Source of the DNA: Myxococcales bacterium
Lineage (GTDB): Bacteria > Myxococcota_A > Polyangia > Haliangiales > Haliangiaceae
Reading direction: 5' to 3'
Length of the DNA stretch: 64,000 nt
NCBI GenBank assembly: GCA_016706545.1
Contig: JADJJK010000023.1
Location: 83,776-147,775, forward strand
Below, in pieces: positions 1 through 9,061 of this stretch. Below the pieces are notes generated by a model that was not told where the DNA came from, did not search any database, and saw only the letters and a program-made list of their open reading frames with translations. A program made the translations under genes and the position numbers. Within the stretch, counting starts at the first letter, position 1. Every line of letters begins with the position of its first letter.

Positions 1-1
1 C

Positions 2-316
2 ACGCCCGAGATCTTGGGCGCCGTCGTCGTCAACATGGAAGGGTTCGTGATCGCGTCGCTGTTGCCCTCCGAGGTCGACGAGGAGTTGATCGGCGGTATG
101 GCGGCGTCGCTCCTGGGCGTCGGTGAGCGCATCTCGGCGGACCTGATGGGTTCGACGATGGAGCAGGTGTACGCGCGGTCTCCCAAGGGCTACATCGTCC
201 TCAACGCGATCTCACCGGAGGCGGCGCTGGTGCTGCTGGTGACCCGCGAAGCCAAGCTCGGTCTCATCTTCCTGGAGATCAAGCGCGTGGCGGCTGAGCT
301 CGCGCGCGTGATCTAG
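2..316 (+). CDS. Roadblock/LC7-domain protein (MglB-like), 5' end missing
   Basis: The reading frame is open to the left edge of the window, so the start codon lies outside it; about 105 residues are visible. The sequence shows the alternating hydrophobic strand pattern and the Gly-Gly-Met-Ala-Ala helix start of roadblock/LC7 proteins, which bind and regulate small Ras-like GTPases. MglB, the GTPase-activating partner of MglA in myxobacterial polarity control, belongs to this family, but other paralogues exist and the exact partner cannot be told here. The gene ends 7 bases before the OmpA gene and probably heads the same operon, whose third gene also ends in a roadblock-like domain. Confidence 0.75.
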   Translation, partial: TPEILGAVVVNMEGFVIASLLPSEVDEELIGGMAASLLGVGERISADLMGSTMEQVYARSPKGYIVLNAISPEAALVLLVTREAKLGLIFLEIKRVAAELARVI

Positions 317-323
317 CTGCCAC

Positions 324-1115
324 ATGGCCTCTCTCTCTGCACTCAAGCTCGGGGTGGCTTCGCTGTTGGCGTTTGGCGCGGCGAACCTGGCCTGGTTGGA
401 TTTCCACCTGTTGCCGCAGGTGGTGGACGCAAGTCAGGCGCCTCCAGCGAGTCCTGCCGATCCGCTGGTGGCGATGGGGAGCGCAAGCCCTGGTGCGCCC
501 GCAGGCGCAGGCGCGACGCTGGCTGCGAGCCCAGGCGAGTCCGGCGCCAAGCCCGGCGTCGGGCCTGGCGCCGAACCCGGAGTCAAGCCCGGGGTCGCTG
601 CGGTCGAGCCCGCCGTCGAGCCCGCGGACGAGCCTGCGGTCGAGCCCGCCGTCGAGCCTGCGGTCGAGCCCGCCGTTGCGCCGGCCGGCGCGGCCGCTGG
701 GGGAAGCGATCCGACGCCGGGCTCGCCGGATGGCCCAGCTCCCGGCGAAGCGCGACCTGCGCAGGTCGCCGAGGCGGGTGCGCCGGGGGAGCCCGTCAAG
801 ACCTTGTACTTCGACTCCATGAGCAAGCGGGTTGGCGTCAAGGCCAAGGCGCAGCTCGCCGGCATGGTCAAGCGCGCGGGGGCGCGCGCGATCTTCCAGA
901 TCGAGGGGTACGCAGACTATCGTGGCGACGAGGCCTACAATCTCGAGCTGAGCCAGGAGCGCGCCGACGCGGTGGCGGCCCAGCTCATCCGCCAGGGCAT
1001 CTCGGCGTCCCGGATAAAGCGCGTCCACTTCGGTGAGCGCGGTTCGTCCAGGGGCGATGAGCTATGGCGCGATCGACGCGTCGACATCCGGATCCTCGAA
1101 GGAGGCGTCCCATGA
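324..1115 (+). CDS. OmpA-family outer membrane/periplasmic protein
   Basis: The 263-residue product has an N-terminal hydrophobic segment (about residues 8-25, signal peptide or anchor), a long Pro/Ala/Glu/Val linker, and a C-terminal OmpA peptidoglycan-binding domain (about residues 160-260). The domain shows the strand YFD, the motif IEGYADYRGDEAYNLELSQERA and a final RRVDIRI strand. Such proteins tether the envelope to peptidoglycan non-covalently. The linker contains a 12-bp tandem repeat coding for Val-Glu-Pro-Ala at 603-674. The stop codon overlaps the start of the next gene, so translation is probably coupled. Confidence 0.88.
   Translation: MASLSALKLGVASLLAFGAANLAWLDFHLLPQVVDASQAPPASPADPLVAMGSASPGAPAGAGATLAASPGESGAKPGVGPGAEPGVKPGVAAVEPAVEPADEPAVEPAVEPAVEPAVAPAGAAAGGSDPTPGSPDGPAPGEARPAQVAEAGAPGEPVKTLYFDSMSKRVGVKAKAQLAGMVKRAGARAIFQIEGYADYRGDEAYNLELSQERADAVAAQLIRQGISASRIKRVHFGERGSSRGDELWRDRRVDIRILEGGVP
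603..674 (+). repeat. 12-bp tandem repeat coding for VEPA
   Basis: Six in-frame units resembling gtcgagcccgcc lie in the linker of the OmpA protein, followed by a diverged seventh. One unit starts with Asp instead of Val. Such Pro-rich extended linkers usually span the periplasm, and the copy number is likely to vary among relatives. Confidence 0.85.
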
Positions 1116-2248
1116 CCGTGATTCATCAACTTTGGATCGCCAGCGCGCTGGCCGCGGCGGCGTTCTTTGCGGCCGGGGCGATGACCGCGGCGGTGAGATA
1201 TCGGCGCCGCGGCGAGGTGACGCCCACCGCCGGCGCTGGGCCGGAGGTGGAGGCGCTCCGCCAGCGGCTGCAGCAGGCGGAGGCGGCCAGCGCGCAGCTC
1301 CGAGGCGCCGAGCAGCAGGCGCGCAGCGCCGAGCAGCAGGCGCGCGCCGAGGTCGGCTCGTTGCGCCAGGCGCTGGAGGCGCAGCGCGGCGCGGCCCAGG
1401 GCGCGCGCACGGTGATGGACGCTGGCAGGGCAGAGCAGGACAGCAAGGCGGAGCTCGTCAGCCTGCAGCGCAAGCTCGCCGCCGCCGAGGCCGCGCTTGG
1501 GGCCGAGCAGGCGCGGGCGCAGCGCGCCGAGGCCAGCTCGAAGGCGGCGGAGGCGCCGCGCTCCTTGGAGCTCTCGCACCAGGCGCAGGAGCTGCAAGGC
1601 CGGCTGGGAGACGTGGAGCGGGCGCTCGCCGAGCGCTCGACCCAGCTCCGGGACGCCATGTCCCAGGTGGAGCTGCTCAAGAGCCGGGCCAGCGAGGCCG
1701 AGGCGCTGCGCGCGGAGTACGTGCGCCTTCGCACCCAGGCCAACGAGATGGAGTTTTTGACCAAGGAAGTGGAGCGCCTCAGCGAGGCGCTCAAGTCGGC
1801 CAAGTCGCTGGCGCTGGGCGGGCAGCAGCGCGCGCCGCGCGAGAGCCACGCGGTCGGGGGCGCGCCCGGGTCGATCACCGACGCGCTGTCGGCGTCCATC
1901 GCGCGCTTCAATGATCCGCAGATGCGCAGCATCGCCATCGCCGACAACGTGGGGTTTCCGATCAGCAGCCAGGGCGACGACGGCCTGGAGCTGGCCGCAT
2001 ATGCCGCGCTGCTGCACGACGTCGCCCAGCGCGCGAAGCAGTTCCTGCCGATGGCCAATCCGGCGTCGGTGGAGATGGTGGATGAGCACGGCGCGCGCGT
2101 CAGCGTGTGGCCGTTCGACGTGGCCGGAGATCGCCTGCTGCTCGTCAACCTGGCCGTCGCAGCCACCGACAACGAGCGCGTCGAGGCCATGCTGGCAGAG
2201 GTGGCCGCGATCCTGTCTCCGGCAAAGTTCGAGGGCCAGGCCTCGTAG
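1112..2248 (+). CDS. Membrane-anchored coiled-coil protein with C-terminal roadblock-like domain
   Basis: The start at 1112 is preceded by GGAGG at 1101-1105 and overlaps the OmpA stop codon. The 378-residue product has one N-terminal transmembrane helix (about residues 8-25), a long Ala/Glu/Gln-rich coiled coil (about 45-220) and a C-terminal globular domain of about 120 residues. That domain (from ITDALSASIARF to the C-terminus) has the helix-strand pattern of roadblock/LC7 domains. Together with the two upstream genes it suggests an envelope-linked module that recruits or regulates a small GTPase. The domain assignment is by eye. Confidence 0.6.
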   Translation: MTVIHQLWIASALAAAAFFAAGAMTAAVRYRRRGEVTPTAGAGPEVEALRQRLQQAEAASAQLRGAEQQARSAEQQARAEVGSLRQALEAQRGAAQGARTVMDAGRAEQDSKAELVSLQRKLAAAEAALGAEQARAQRAEASSKAAEAPRSLELSHQAQELQGRLGDVERALAERSTQLRDAMSQVELLKSRASEAEALRAEYVRLRTQANEMEFLTKEVERLSEALKSAKSLALGGQQRAPRESHAVGGAPGSITDALSASIARFNDPQMRSIAIADNVGFPISSQGDDGLELAAYAALLHDVAQRAKQFLPMANPASVEMVDEHGARVSVWPFDVAGDRLLLVNLAVAATDNERVEAMLAEVAAILSPAKFEGQAS

Positions 2249-2314
2249 CGGCGGGCGCGCTCGTGGTGAGCGCGCGCTGGTTCGGCTCGGGGCGGCCCGG
2301 CGTCGCCGACCCTG

Positions 2315-5300
2315 CTACCGGCTGAGCTTGGCGAGCAAGGCCTGCGCCTCGCCGAGCTCGCGCTTCCACATGCCGGCGTCGGGTTGCCAGGCGGTGATGG
2401 CTCGCTGCAAGAGGTCCTTGGCGGCGGTGGGGTCAGAGTCGGCGAAGAGGCGGGCCTTGGCGAAGTGCGCGCTGGCCAGGTACCCCGGGTCGGCGTAGGG
2501 CGGGCACATGGCGATCGCGCCGGTCGAAGTCCGCGGCGGCCTTGGCCCGATCGCCGCGGCGGCGGGCGACCTCACCGCGGACCTGGTACAGCACCGCGAC
2601 GTCGGCGTGGAAGTTCTGGACCTGCTCCACGATCTGGATGGCGTGTTCGGCGTGGGCGTGCGCGGGGGCGAGGTGCCCGGCGCGCAGCTCGATCGCGGCT
2701 TGATCGGCCAGGCAGCCGGCGTGGTCGATGGAGCCCTCTCCCATGGCGATGGCCAGGGTCTCGCAGGCGCGGCGGATGAGCGGCTCCGCCTCCGAGATCT
2801 TGCCCACGTCCGCCAAAAGGACCGCCTCGAGCTGCTCGTAGAGCGCGACGTCGTCGCTGCGCCTGCCGCGCGCGGCCGAGGCGCGGGCCTGCGCGGCCGG
2901 GATGTCGGCGAGCGCCTCCTCGAAGCGGCCGAGGTGCCGCAGGACCAAGATCCTGGCGCCCTTGATGGTCTGCCACTCGTCGTTGCGTGGATCGACGCCG
3001 TCGGTGGCGTCGGTGACCGCGGTGTTGGCGTGGACCAGGGCCAGCTCGCGCTCGCCGTGCATGGCCAGGTTCATCGCGAGCTGGGCGTGAAACACCGCGA
3101 TCGAGCTGCGCGGCTCCTTGGAGGTGGCGATGGCCTCCCGGTACATGTCGACGGCCTTCTTGTATTCGCCCTTGGCGTCGTACAGAAATCCCAGGCCCTG
3201 AACGATGAGCGGCACCTTGGAGGGGTCATGCTGCTCGGCGAGCCGCAGGGCGGCGCGCATCTTGGCCTCGGCGTCGTCGGTGCGCTCGGCCTGCGCCAGC
3301 GCGGCGCCGTGGTAGTACAAGAGGAGCATCTCATCGAGCGGGGGCCGGCCGATGCGGTCCAGGGCGGCGTCGGCGTAGGTGGCGTACTCGAGCGCGCGCT
3401 CGACGTCGTTGTCGGCGAAGGTGGCGCTGGAGATGAGCTGGGTCCAGGCCCCCGCCGCCACCCGGTCATGGTGGGCCTTCTCGGCGGCCGCGGCCGCGAG
3501 CTTGAGGGTCTCGCTGGCGCGGGACGAGTCGCCGATCTTTCCCTCCGCGCCGCCCTCCGCGTACAGCGCCTCGGCGTACACCGCTGGCCAGCGCGCCTCC
3601 GCCGCCACCCGGATATCGCGCAGCTTGGTGAGGGCTTCTTCGGACTTGCCCTCCATGCGCAACAGCTCCGCGGCGATGATGCGGGCCCGGAGCCTCCGCA
3701 CCGGCTGGCGCTGGGCCCCGTCGGTGGGGATCCGCGAGAGCAGCATGCCGGACGCTGGCTTCTGGCAGGTCTCGGGATCCCCGAGGTAGTCCACGTAGTG
3801 GTGGGCCACCGGGTGGAGGGACGAATCGGTGAGCAGATCTTCGACGATCCCGGCGAGCTCGGTGCGCCGCGCGCCGAGGCAGGCCGCGGTCAGGCTCTCG
3901 GCGGGGAGCTGGCAGGCGCGGCGGTGCGTCGCTTGCCAGCGCGCCGACATGTCCTCTAGCGTCTTCACCACCACGTCGGTCTTGGGCCCGCTGCCCAGCG
4001 CTCGCCGGAGCTCCGCCATCTTCGCGGCCGAGGTCAGGCTGGCGACTTCTTGGAGGTCTTGCGCGCAAGGATCTGCGACCGGGCGCGCTGGCAGCACCAG
4101 CGCTGCGGCCGCGCTGGAGGTCACCAGCGCTGCGGCTGCGGCGCCGAGGACCATGAGCTTGCGCTTGCGGGCGATGGCAGGATCGAGCTCGGAGAGCAGC
4201 GCCTCCAGGGTCGCGGTCCGCTCGTTGACGTCGATCGTCAAGGCCTGGACCAAGGCCTGGGTGACGCGCCGCGGGATCCGGCCTCTTGGGGCACCCTGCT
4301 GGGGCGGGCGGCCCATCGCCGCGGCGATCTCCGAGAGCGTGCGTCCGGGATACGGACGGCTAGCCCACAGCGCCTCCCAGAGAGAGGCCGCGAACGCGAA
4401 GACGTCCGCGCGCTGGTCGACCGCGCGGCCTTCGATCTGCTCGGGGGCCATATACGCAGGCGTGCCGACCGTGGCGCCGGGGACGGTGAGCCCATCCACC
4501 GCGTCGCTGCCAAACGCCAACGCAGCGCCGCTGCCAGAGCCTCCGACCCGCACCCCCGATGGAGAGGCGGCGGCGCGGTTCTGCGAGCTTCGGCTGGGGC
4601 GGTCCTGCGAGCTTGGGCCGGCGCGGTCCTGCGAGCTTCGGCTGGCGCGGTCCTGCGAGCTTCGGCTGGCGCGGTCCTGCGAGCGCTCCGACGACCGGGG
4701 GCCGCCACCGCTGGCGCTGGCCTCGTCGCGTGAGCGGGCTGGCACCCGCCGCTCGAGCTGGGTGGCGGGGTCGGCGTCACCGGCGGGCTGCGGCGCCGGG
4801 CTGCGGTGCGCCGGGGTCAGCGCGCGCGCCACTCCGAGATCGGTCACCACCACGCGGTGCAGGCGGCCGTCTTCGTCAGTGGACACCAGCACGTTGTCCG
4901 GCTTGAAGTCCCGGTGGACCAGGCCGGCCTGGTGCGCGGCGATGAGCCCTCGGCCAGCCGCGACGAACGCCGACAGCACCTCGTTGACGGAGCGCGGACC
5001 ACGGAGCCACAGCGCGAGCGTGGTGCCAGCGATCAGCTCCATCGCCACGTACACCAGGCTGCCGTGTCGCCCCACGTCGTAGACCGAGACCACCGCGGGG
5101 TGCGAGAGCCGGGCCATGAGCCGCGACTCTCGCAGGAGGCGCGCGGTCAAGAGCTCCGCGGAGCCGGACATGCCGGGACGCAGCACCTTGAGCGCGACGT
5201 CTCGATCGAGCTCGAGGTCGCGCGCGCGATAGACCTGGCCCATCCCGCCGGCGCCGATCAGCTCGACGAGCTCATAGCGGCCGAGCACCACGCCGACCGC

Positions 5301-5543
5301 GGGGGCCGCGTGCTCGAGCTGCTCGTGCCTGGGCGGCGCGCTGGCGGGGCTCGGGCCCTGGGCCAGCGCCGCTTGCTGTGCCGGGGTTGCGCGCTGATCG
5401 CGCGCTGCCTGACGGGCCGCGAGCACGAGCATCCGGCAGTCTTCACAGAAATCTACGTGCTCCCCGATCTCTGCTCGGCGTCCGGCTTCCATGCCCCCTG
5501 CGAGATAGGTGCTGAGCTGGATATCAGTGGGGCAATGCGTCAT
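2315..5543 (-). CDS. Ser/Thr protein kinase with zinc-finger N-terminus, transmembrane helix and TPR C-terminus (apparent frame break)
   Basis: The start is the ATG at 5543. Residues 29-36 hold an HxxxCxxC anti-sigma-type zinc finger. Residues 90-460 form the kinase: glycine loop GAGGMG, Lys119, HRDFKPDN at 210-217, DLG at 235-237 and APE at 366-368. A transmembrane helix lies at 463-487, followed by about 580 residues of TPR-like helices. A Ser/Asp/Arg repeat insertion separates DLG from APE (about 240-352). One surplus base near 2517-2522 shifts the frame. The shifted frame stops at 2433 with an atypical tail, whereas the original frame continues as TPR sequence to the stop at 2315, giving about 1,075 residues. 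The gene is convergent with the roadblock operon. Confidence 0.85.
4560..4700 (-). repeat. Repeat expansion inside the kinase activation segment
   Basis: Imperfect units of about 24 bases containing tgcgagctt and ggcgcggtcc recur between about 4580 and 4685 on the + strand. On the coding (minus) strand they give iterated Ser-Ser-Gln-Asp-Arg-Ala blocks at residues about 287-323 of the kinase. Confidence 0.8.
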
Positions 5544-5648
5544 GGCGCACTCCCAAACGTGGGAGACGCGGGAGACGCGAGAGATTTCCTGCAAATCATT
5601 GCCAAATCCTGTCCCCAACGTGAAACCACACGTAAGGGTAAGGTTGGC

Positions 5649-5677
5649 TTGACATTGAAGAGGATGCCCGACATATT
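5649..5677 (+). promoter_or_regulatory. Sigma70-type promoter for the isc operon
   Basis: TTGACA at 5649-5654 is followed after exactly 17 bases by CATATT at 5672-5677, in the divergent gap between the kinase and the merR-type gene. It points towards the isc genes. A perfect -35 with ideal spacing is unusual in DNA this GC-rich. Confidence 0.6.
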
Positions 5678-5694
5678 GCAGCGAGTTCGATGAA

Positions 5695-5712
5695 CCTGAC
5701 GTTTACGTTAGG
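5695..5712 (+). promoter_or_regulatory. Dyad operator candidate upstream of the merR-type gene
   Basis: The sequence cctgacgtttacgttagg is an inverted repeat matching in 7 of 8 pairs, just downstream of the predicted promoter. A related direct copy (acgtaagggt at 5629-5638, acgttagggt at 5705-5714) lies on the other side. It is a plausible binding site for the MerR-type regulator encoded directly downstream. Confidence 0.45.
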
Positions 5713-5769
5713 GTGCGAGCGAGTTCAAAAAGAGCGTTTTGCAGCGGCAGACCAAACGGTTCTTACCTC

Positions 5770-6330
5770 ATGAAGAGCGAAGACGGCAAAGACGAAAAGC
5801 TCATGCGCGTTGGCGAGCTCGCCAAGGCGGTGGGCAAGACCGTGCGCGCCATGCATCTCTATGAGGAGCTAGGGCTGCTTGACCCCGACGCTCGTTCCGA
5901 AGGCGGGTTCCGGCTGTACAACGCGGCGGCGATCGAGCGCATCCAGTGGATCGCCAAGCTGCAGGCCATTGGCTTCACGCTGGCGGAGATCCAAGGGTTT
6001 GTGCGCGAGTTCCGAGACGCGCACTCCGGCCGCGAGGCGTCGAGCCACGCCCGCAAAGTTTTCGGCGCAAAGGTCGCGCAGATCCGCGATCAGATCGCCC
6101 AGCTCCAGACGATCGAGAAGGACCTGCTCAAGGCGGTGGCGTACCTGGACTCGTGTCAGCAGTGCGCCACGCACCTGGCCCCGACCGAGTGCGGGGTGTG
6201 CGGCCACGAAGGGCATCACCCCGGCGAGGCGCCGCAGCTCTTCGCCGGCCTGTCCAGCACCGCCAAACTGGAGGCGCGCCGCGAGTTCGACGTGCCCGTC
6301 ACCATGCTCACCCGAGAAGGACACAACTGA
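5770..6330 (+). CDS. MerR-family regulator with C-terminal Cys cluster, heading the isc operon
   Basis: The 186-residue product has the MerR winged helix-turn-helix at residues 12-80, a dimerisation helix (about 95-128) and four cysteines at 129, 132, 141 and 144 (Cx2C-x8-Cx2C) followed by a His-rich tail. Its stop codon overlaps the iscS start by one base. MerR proteins twist an overlong promoter spacer to switch genes on. The Cys cluster could bind an Fe-S cluster or zinc and let it sense cluster status, as the unrelated IscR does elsewhere. That sensing role is inferred from position and cysteines only. Confidence 0.82.
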   Translation: MKSEDGKDEKLMRVGELAKAVGKTVRAMHLYEELGLLDPDARSEGGFRLYNAAAIERIQWIAKLQAIGFTLAEIQGFVREFRDAHSGREASSHARKVFGAKVAQIRDQIAQLQTIEKDLLKAVAYLDSCQQCATHLAPTECGVCGHEGHHPGEAPQLFAGLSSTAKLEARREFDVPVTMLTREGHN

Positions 6331-7589
6331 TGTCTTCTGTCACCAAGCTCGAGGTCCCCGTGCCCGAGGGCGTGAAGCTGCCCATCTTCATGGACAACCA
6401 CTCGACGACGCCGGTCGATCCGCGCGTGCTCGAGGCCATGCTGCCGTACTTCACCACGCACTTTGGCAACGCGGCGAGCCGCAACCATGCGTTTGGCTGG
6501 ACCGCCGAGGCGGCGGTGGAGCTGGCGCGCTCGCAGATCGCGGCGCTCCTGGGGGGCGACGGCAAGGAGATCGTCCTGACCTCCGGGGCCACCGAGTCCA
6601 ACAACCTCGCCATCAAGGGCGCGGCGTCGTTTCATCGTCGGAACGGCAATCACCTGATCACCGTGGAGACCGAGCACAAGTCGGTCATCGATACCTGCAA
6701 GCGGCTGACCCGCGAGGGCTTCGAGGTCACCTTCTTGACCCCGGCCAAGGACGGGCTGGTCACCGCGGAGCAAGTGGCCGCGGCGATGACGGACAAGACC
6801 GTGCTGGTCAGCGTGATGCTGGCCAACAACGAGATCGGCGTCGTGCAGCCGGTCAACGAGATCGGCGCCGCGATCAAGGCGCGGAACCCAAAGACGCTGT
6901 TTCACATCGACGCCGTGCAGGGCGTGGGCAAGGTGCCGTTTCACGTGGAGGACGCCAAGGCCGACCTGGTGTCGATCACGGCGCACAAGATGTACGGGCC
7001 CAAGGGCGTGGGCGCGCTGTGGGTGCGCCGGCGCCCGCGCGTGCGCATCGATCCGATCATCGACGGCGGCGGCCATGAGCGCGGCATGCGCTCCGGCACG
7101 CTCGCGGTGCCGCTCATCGTCGGGTTTGGCAAGGCCGCGGAGCTGGCCGCCGCCGAGCGAGAGGCGGAAGGGGTGCGCCTGCGCGCGCTGCGCGACCGGC
7201 TGCACCGCGGCATCGCGTCTCGCCTCAGCGAGACCTACGTCAACGGCTCGCTGGAGCACCGCCTGCCCGGGAACCTCAACCTGTCGTTTGCCTTCGTCGA
7301 GGGCGAGTCGCTGCTGATGGCGCTCAAGGACCTCGCGGTGTCCTCGGGCTCAGCCTGCACCTCGGCCTCGCTGGAGCCAAGCTACGTGCTGCGCGCGCTG
7401 GGCATCGGCGACGAGCTCGCGCACACCTCCATCCGCTTCGGCCTGGGGCGCTTCAACACCGAGGCCGAGGTGGACTACGTCATCGAGCTGGTGGTCCGCT
7501 CCGTGGAGCGGCTGCGCTCACTCTCCCCGCTGTGGGAGATGCATCAGGACGGGATCGATATCAGCAGCATCCAGTGGACCCCCCACTGA
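6330..7589 (+). CDS. iscS: Cysteine desulfurase IscS
   Basis: This PLP enzyme takes sulfur from cysteine and hands it to IscU for Fe-S cluster assembly. The 419-residue product carries His116 (ETEHKS), Asp194 (HIDAVQ), the PLP lysine Lys220 in TAHKMYGPKG, and the persulfide cysteine Cys343 in SSGSACTSAS. The C-terminal region continues in the IscS manner to an HQDGIDISSIQW-like tail, which in IscS docks on IscU. Full family length, start coupled to the regulator stop. Confidence 0.97.
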   Translation: MSSVTKLEVPVPEGVKLPIFMDNHSTTPVDPRVLEAMLPYFTTHFGNAASRNHAFGWTAEAAVELARSQIAALLGGDGKEIVLTSGATESNNLAIKGAASFHRRNGNHLITVETEHKSVIDTCKRLTREGFEVTFLTPAKDGLVTAEQVAAAMTDKTVLVSVMLANNEIGVVQPVNEIGAAIKARNPKTLFHIDAVQGVGKVPFHVEDAKADLVSITAHKMYGPKGVGALWVRRRPRVRIDPIIDGGGHERGMRSGTLAVPLIVGFGKAAELAAAEREAEGVRLRALRDRLHRGIASRLSETYVNGSLEHRLPGNLNLSFAFVEGESLLMALKDLAVSSGSACTSASLEPSYVLRALGIGDELAHTSIRFGLGRFNTEAEVDYVIELVVRSVERLRSLSPLWEMHQDGIDISSIQWTPH

Positions 7590-7600
7590 AAGGAACCGCC

Positions 7601-7990
7601 ATGGCCTATTCCGACAAAGTCATCGAGCACTACGAGAACCCCCGCAACGTCGGCTCCTTCGGCAAGGAGGACGACGACGTGGGCACCGGGCTGGTGGGCG
7701 CGCCAGCCTGCGGCGACGTGATGAAGCTGCAGATCCGCGTCACCGACGGCGTGATCTCCGACGCCAAGTTCAAGACGTTTGGCTGCGGCTCGGCCATCGC
7801 CTCCAGCTCGCTCGCCACCGAGATGATCAAGGGCATGACCCTCGATCAGGCAGCGGAGATCAAGAACACGCAGATCGTCGAGGAGCTAAACCTGCCCCCC
7901 GTCAAGATCCACTGCTCGGTGCTCGCCGAGGACGCGATCAAGGCGGCGATCGAGGACTACAAGAAGAAGCGGCAGGAGCGGGGCCAATGA
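7601..7990 (+). CDS. iscU: Fe-S cluster scaffold protein IscU
   Basis: The 129-residue product starts MAYSDKVIEHYENPRNVGSF. The three cluster ligands Cys37, Cys62 and Cys105 and the key Asp39 are all present, as is the HscA-recognition motif LPPVK at 98-102. The start at 7601 was chosen because upstream in-frame sequence lies inside iscS. The stop overlaps iscA (ATGA). Confidence 0.97.
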   Translation: MAYSDKVIEHYENPRNVGSFGKEDDDVGTGLVGAPACGDVMKLQIRVTDGVISDAKFKTFGCGSAIASSSLATEMIKGMTLDQAAEIKNTQIVEELNLPPVKIHCSVLAEDAIKAAIEDYKKKRQERGQ

Positions 7991-8385
7991 ACGCGGAGGC
8001 CTCCACCACCGGATCGGCGCCAGCGGCGCCGCCGCAGGCCTCGGCGGAGAGCGCCAAGAAGTCCATCGAGATCACCGCCAACGCGGCGGCTGAGATCGCG
8101 CGGCAGCGCGACAAGCGCGGTACGCCCGAGGCGCGGATCCGCGTGGGCGTGCGCGGCGGCGGCTGCACCGGGTTCTCCTATGTCTTCGAGTGGGCGGACT
8201 CGCTGCGGTCAAGTGACCGCGAGTTCTCGGCCCATGGCGTGGCCATCGTCGTCGATCCGAAGAGCCTGGTGTACCTGGCGGGGATGCAGCTCGACTTCGT
8301 GCGCGGCATGATGGGCCACGGCTTCAAGTTCAACAACCCCAACGCCAAGGGCGCCTGTGGCTGCGGCGAGTCGGTGCAGTTCTAG
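7987..8385 (+). CDS. iscA: A-type Fe-S carrier IscA
   Basis: A 132-residue A-type carrier with the conserved cysteines Cys60 (RGGGCTGFSY), Cys124 and Cys126 (ACGCGESV). About 25 N-terminal residues rich in Ala and Pro extend beyond the usual IscA start. It accepts clusters or iron from the IscU system and passes them to target proteins. Translation is coupled to iscU by an ATGA overlap. Confidence 0.95.
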   Translation: MNAEASTTGSAPAAPPQASAESAKKSIEITANAAAEIARQRDKRGTPEARIRVGVRGGGCTGFSYVFEWADSLRSSDREFSAHGVAIVVDPKSLVYLAGMQLDFVRGMMGHGFKFNNPNAKGACGCGESVQF

Positions 8386-8476
8386 TGCTTCGTCCAGCGC
8401 GCCGCCCGACGCTGCGACCGTCGGCTCGCCCGACGTTGCGACCGACGCTTCGCGCGCTGGCGCGCCGCCCCCGGTC

Positions 8477-9046
8477 ATGAGCGGCGCCGCTTCCACCCCT
8501 GACGCCTTCGCGGTGTTTGACCTGGCGCCGGCGTATGATCTCGATCTGGCGGCGCTGGAGGCGCGGTTCTTCGCGATGAGCCGCGAGCTACACCCGGACC
8601 GGTTCGTGACCGCGCCGGCCGCCCAGCGGGTGGCCGCGCTGTCGCGCGCGCGCGCCATGAACGACGCCTACCAGGTGCTGCGCAAGCCGGTGGCGCGAGC
8701 CGAGCACCTGCTGCGGCTCCGCGGCGTGACCATCGGCGGCAACGAGCGGATCGATCCCGCGTTCCTGCAGGACATCCTGGAGCTGCGAGAAGAGCTGGCC
8801 GAGGCGCGCGTGGCCGGCCGCACGGCGGAGGTCGGCCGGCTCGCCGCGGCGATGCGCGGGCGTCGCAAGGCGGCGGTGGAGTCGCTGGGAGCGCTGTTCG
8901 CGGCGCTGCCACCGGCGGCCAGCGCACCAGGCCAGGCCGAGGCGGAGACCCTGGGCCACATCAAGCAGCAGCTTATCGCGCTGCGCTATCTCGACCGCTA
9001 CCTCGAGGAGTGCGAGGCTGCGCTCGATCCCGACTCTGAAAGCTAA
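8477..9046 (+). CDS. hscB: Fe-S co-chaperone HscB
   Basis: A J-domain co-chaperone that brings IscU to HscA. The HPD motif is at residues 39-41 of the 189-residue product, followed by the C-terminal three-helix IscU-binding region. The ATG at 8477 places the J domain at the N-terminus as in known HscB. An in-frame GTG at 8357, inside iscA, would add a 40-residue low-complexity extension and is less likely. Confidence 0.93.
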   Translation: MSGAASTPDAFAVFDLAPAYDLDLAALEARFFAMSRELHPDRFVTAPAAQRVAALSRARAMNDAYQVLRKPVARAEHLLRLRGVTIGGNERIDPAFLQDILELREELAEARVAGRTAEVGRLAAAMRGRRKAAVESLGALFAALPPAASAPGQAEAETLGHIKQQLIALRYLDRYLEECEAALDPDSES

Positions 9047-9061
9047 CCGCGAAGGAACCCG

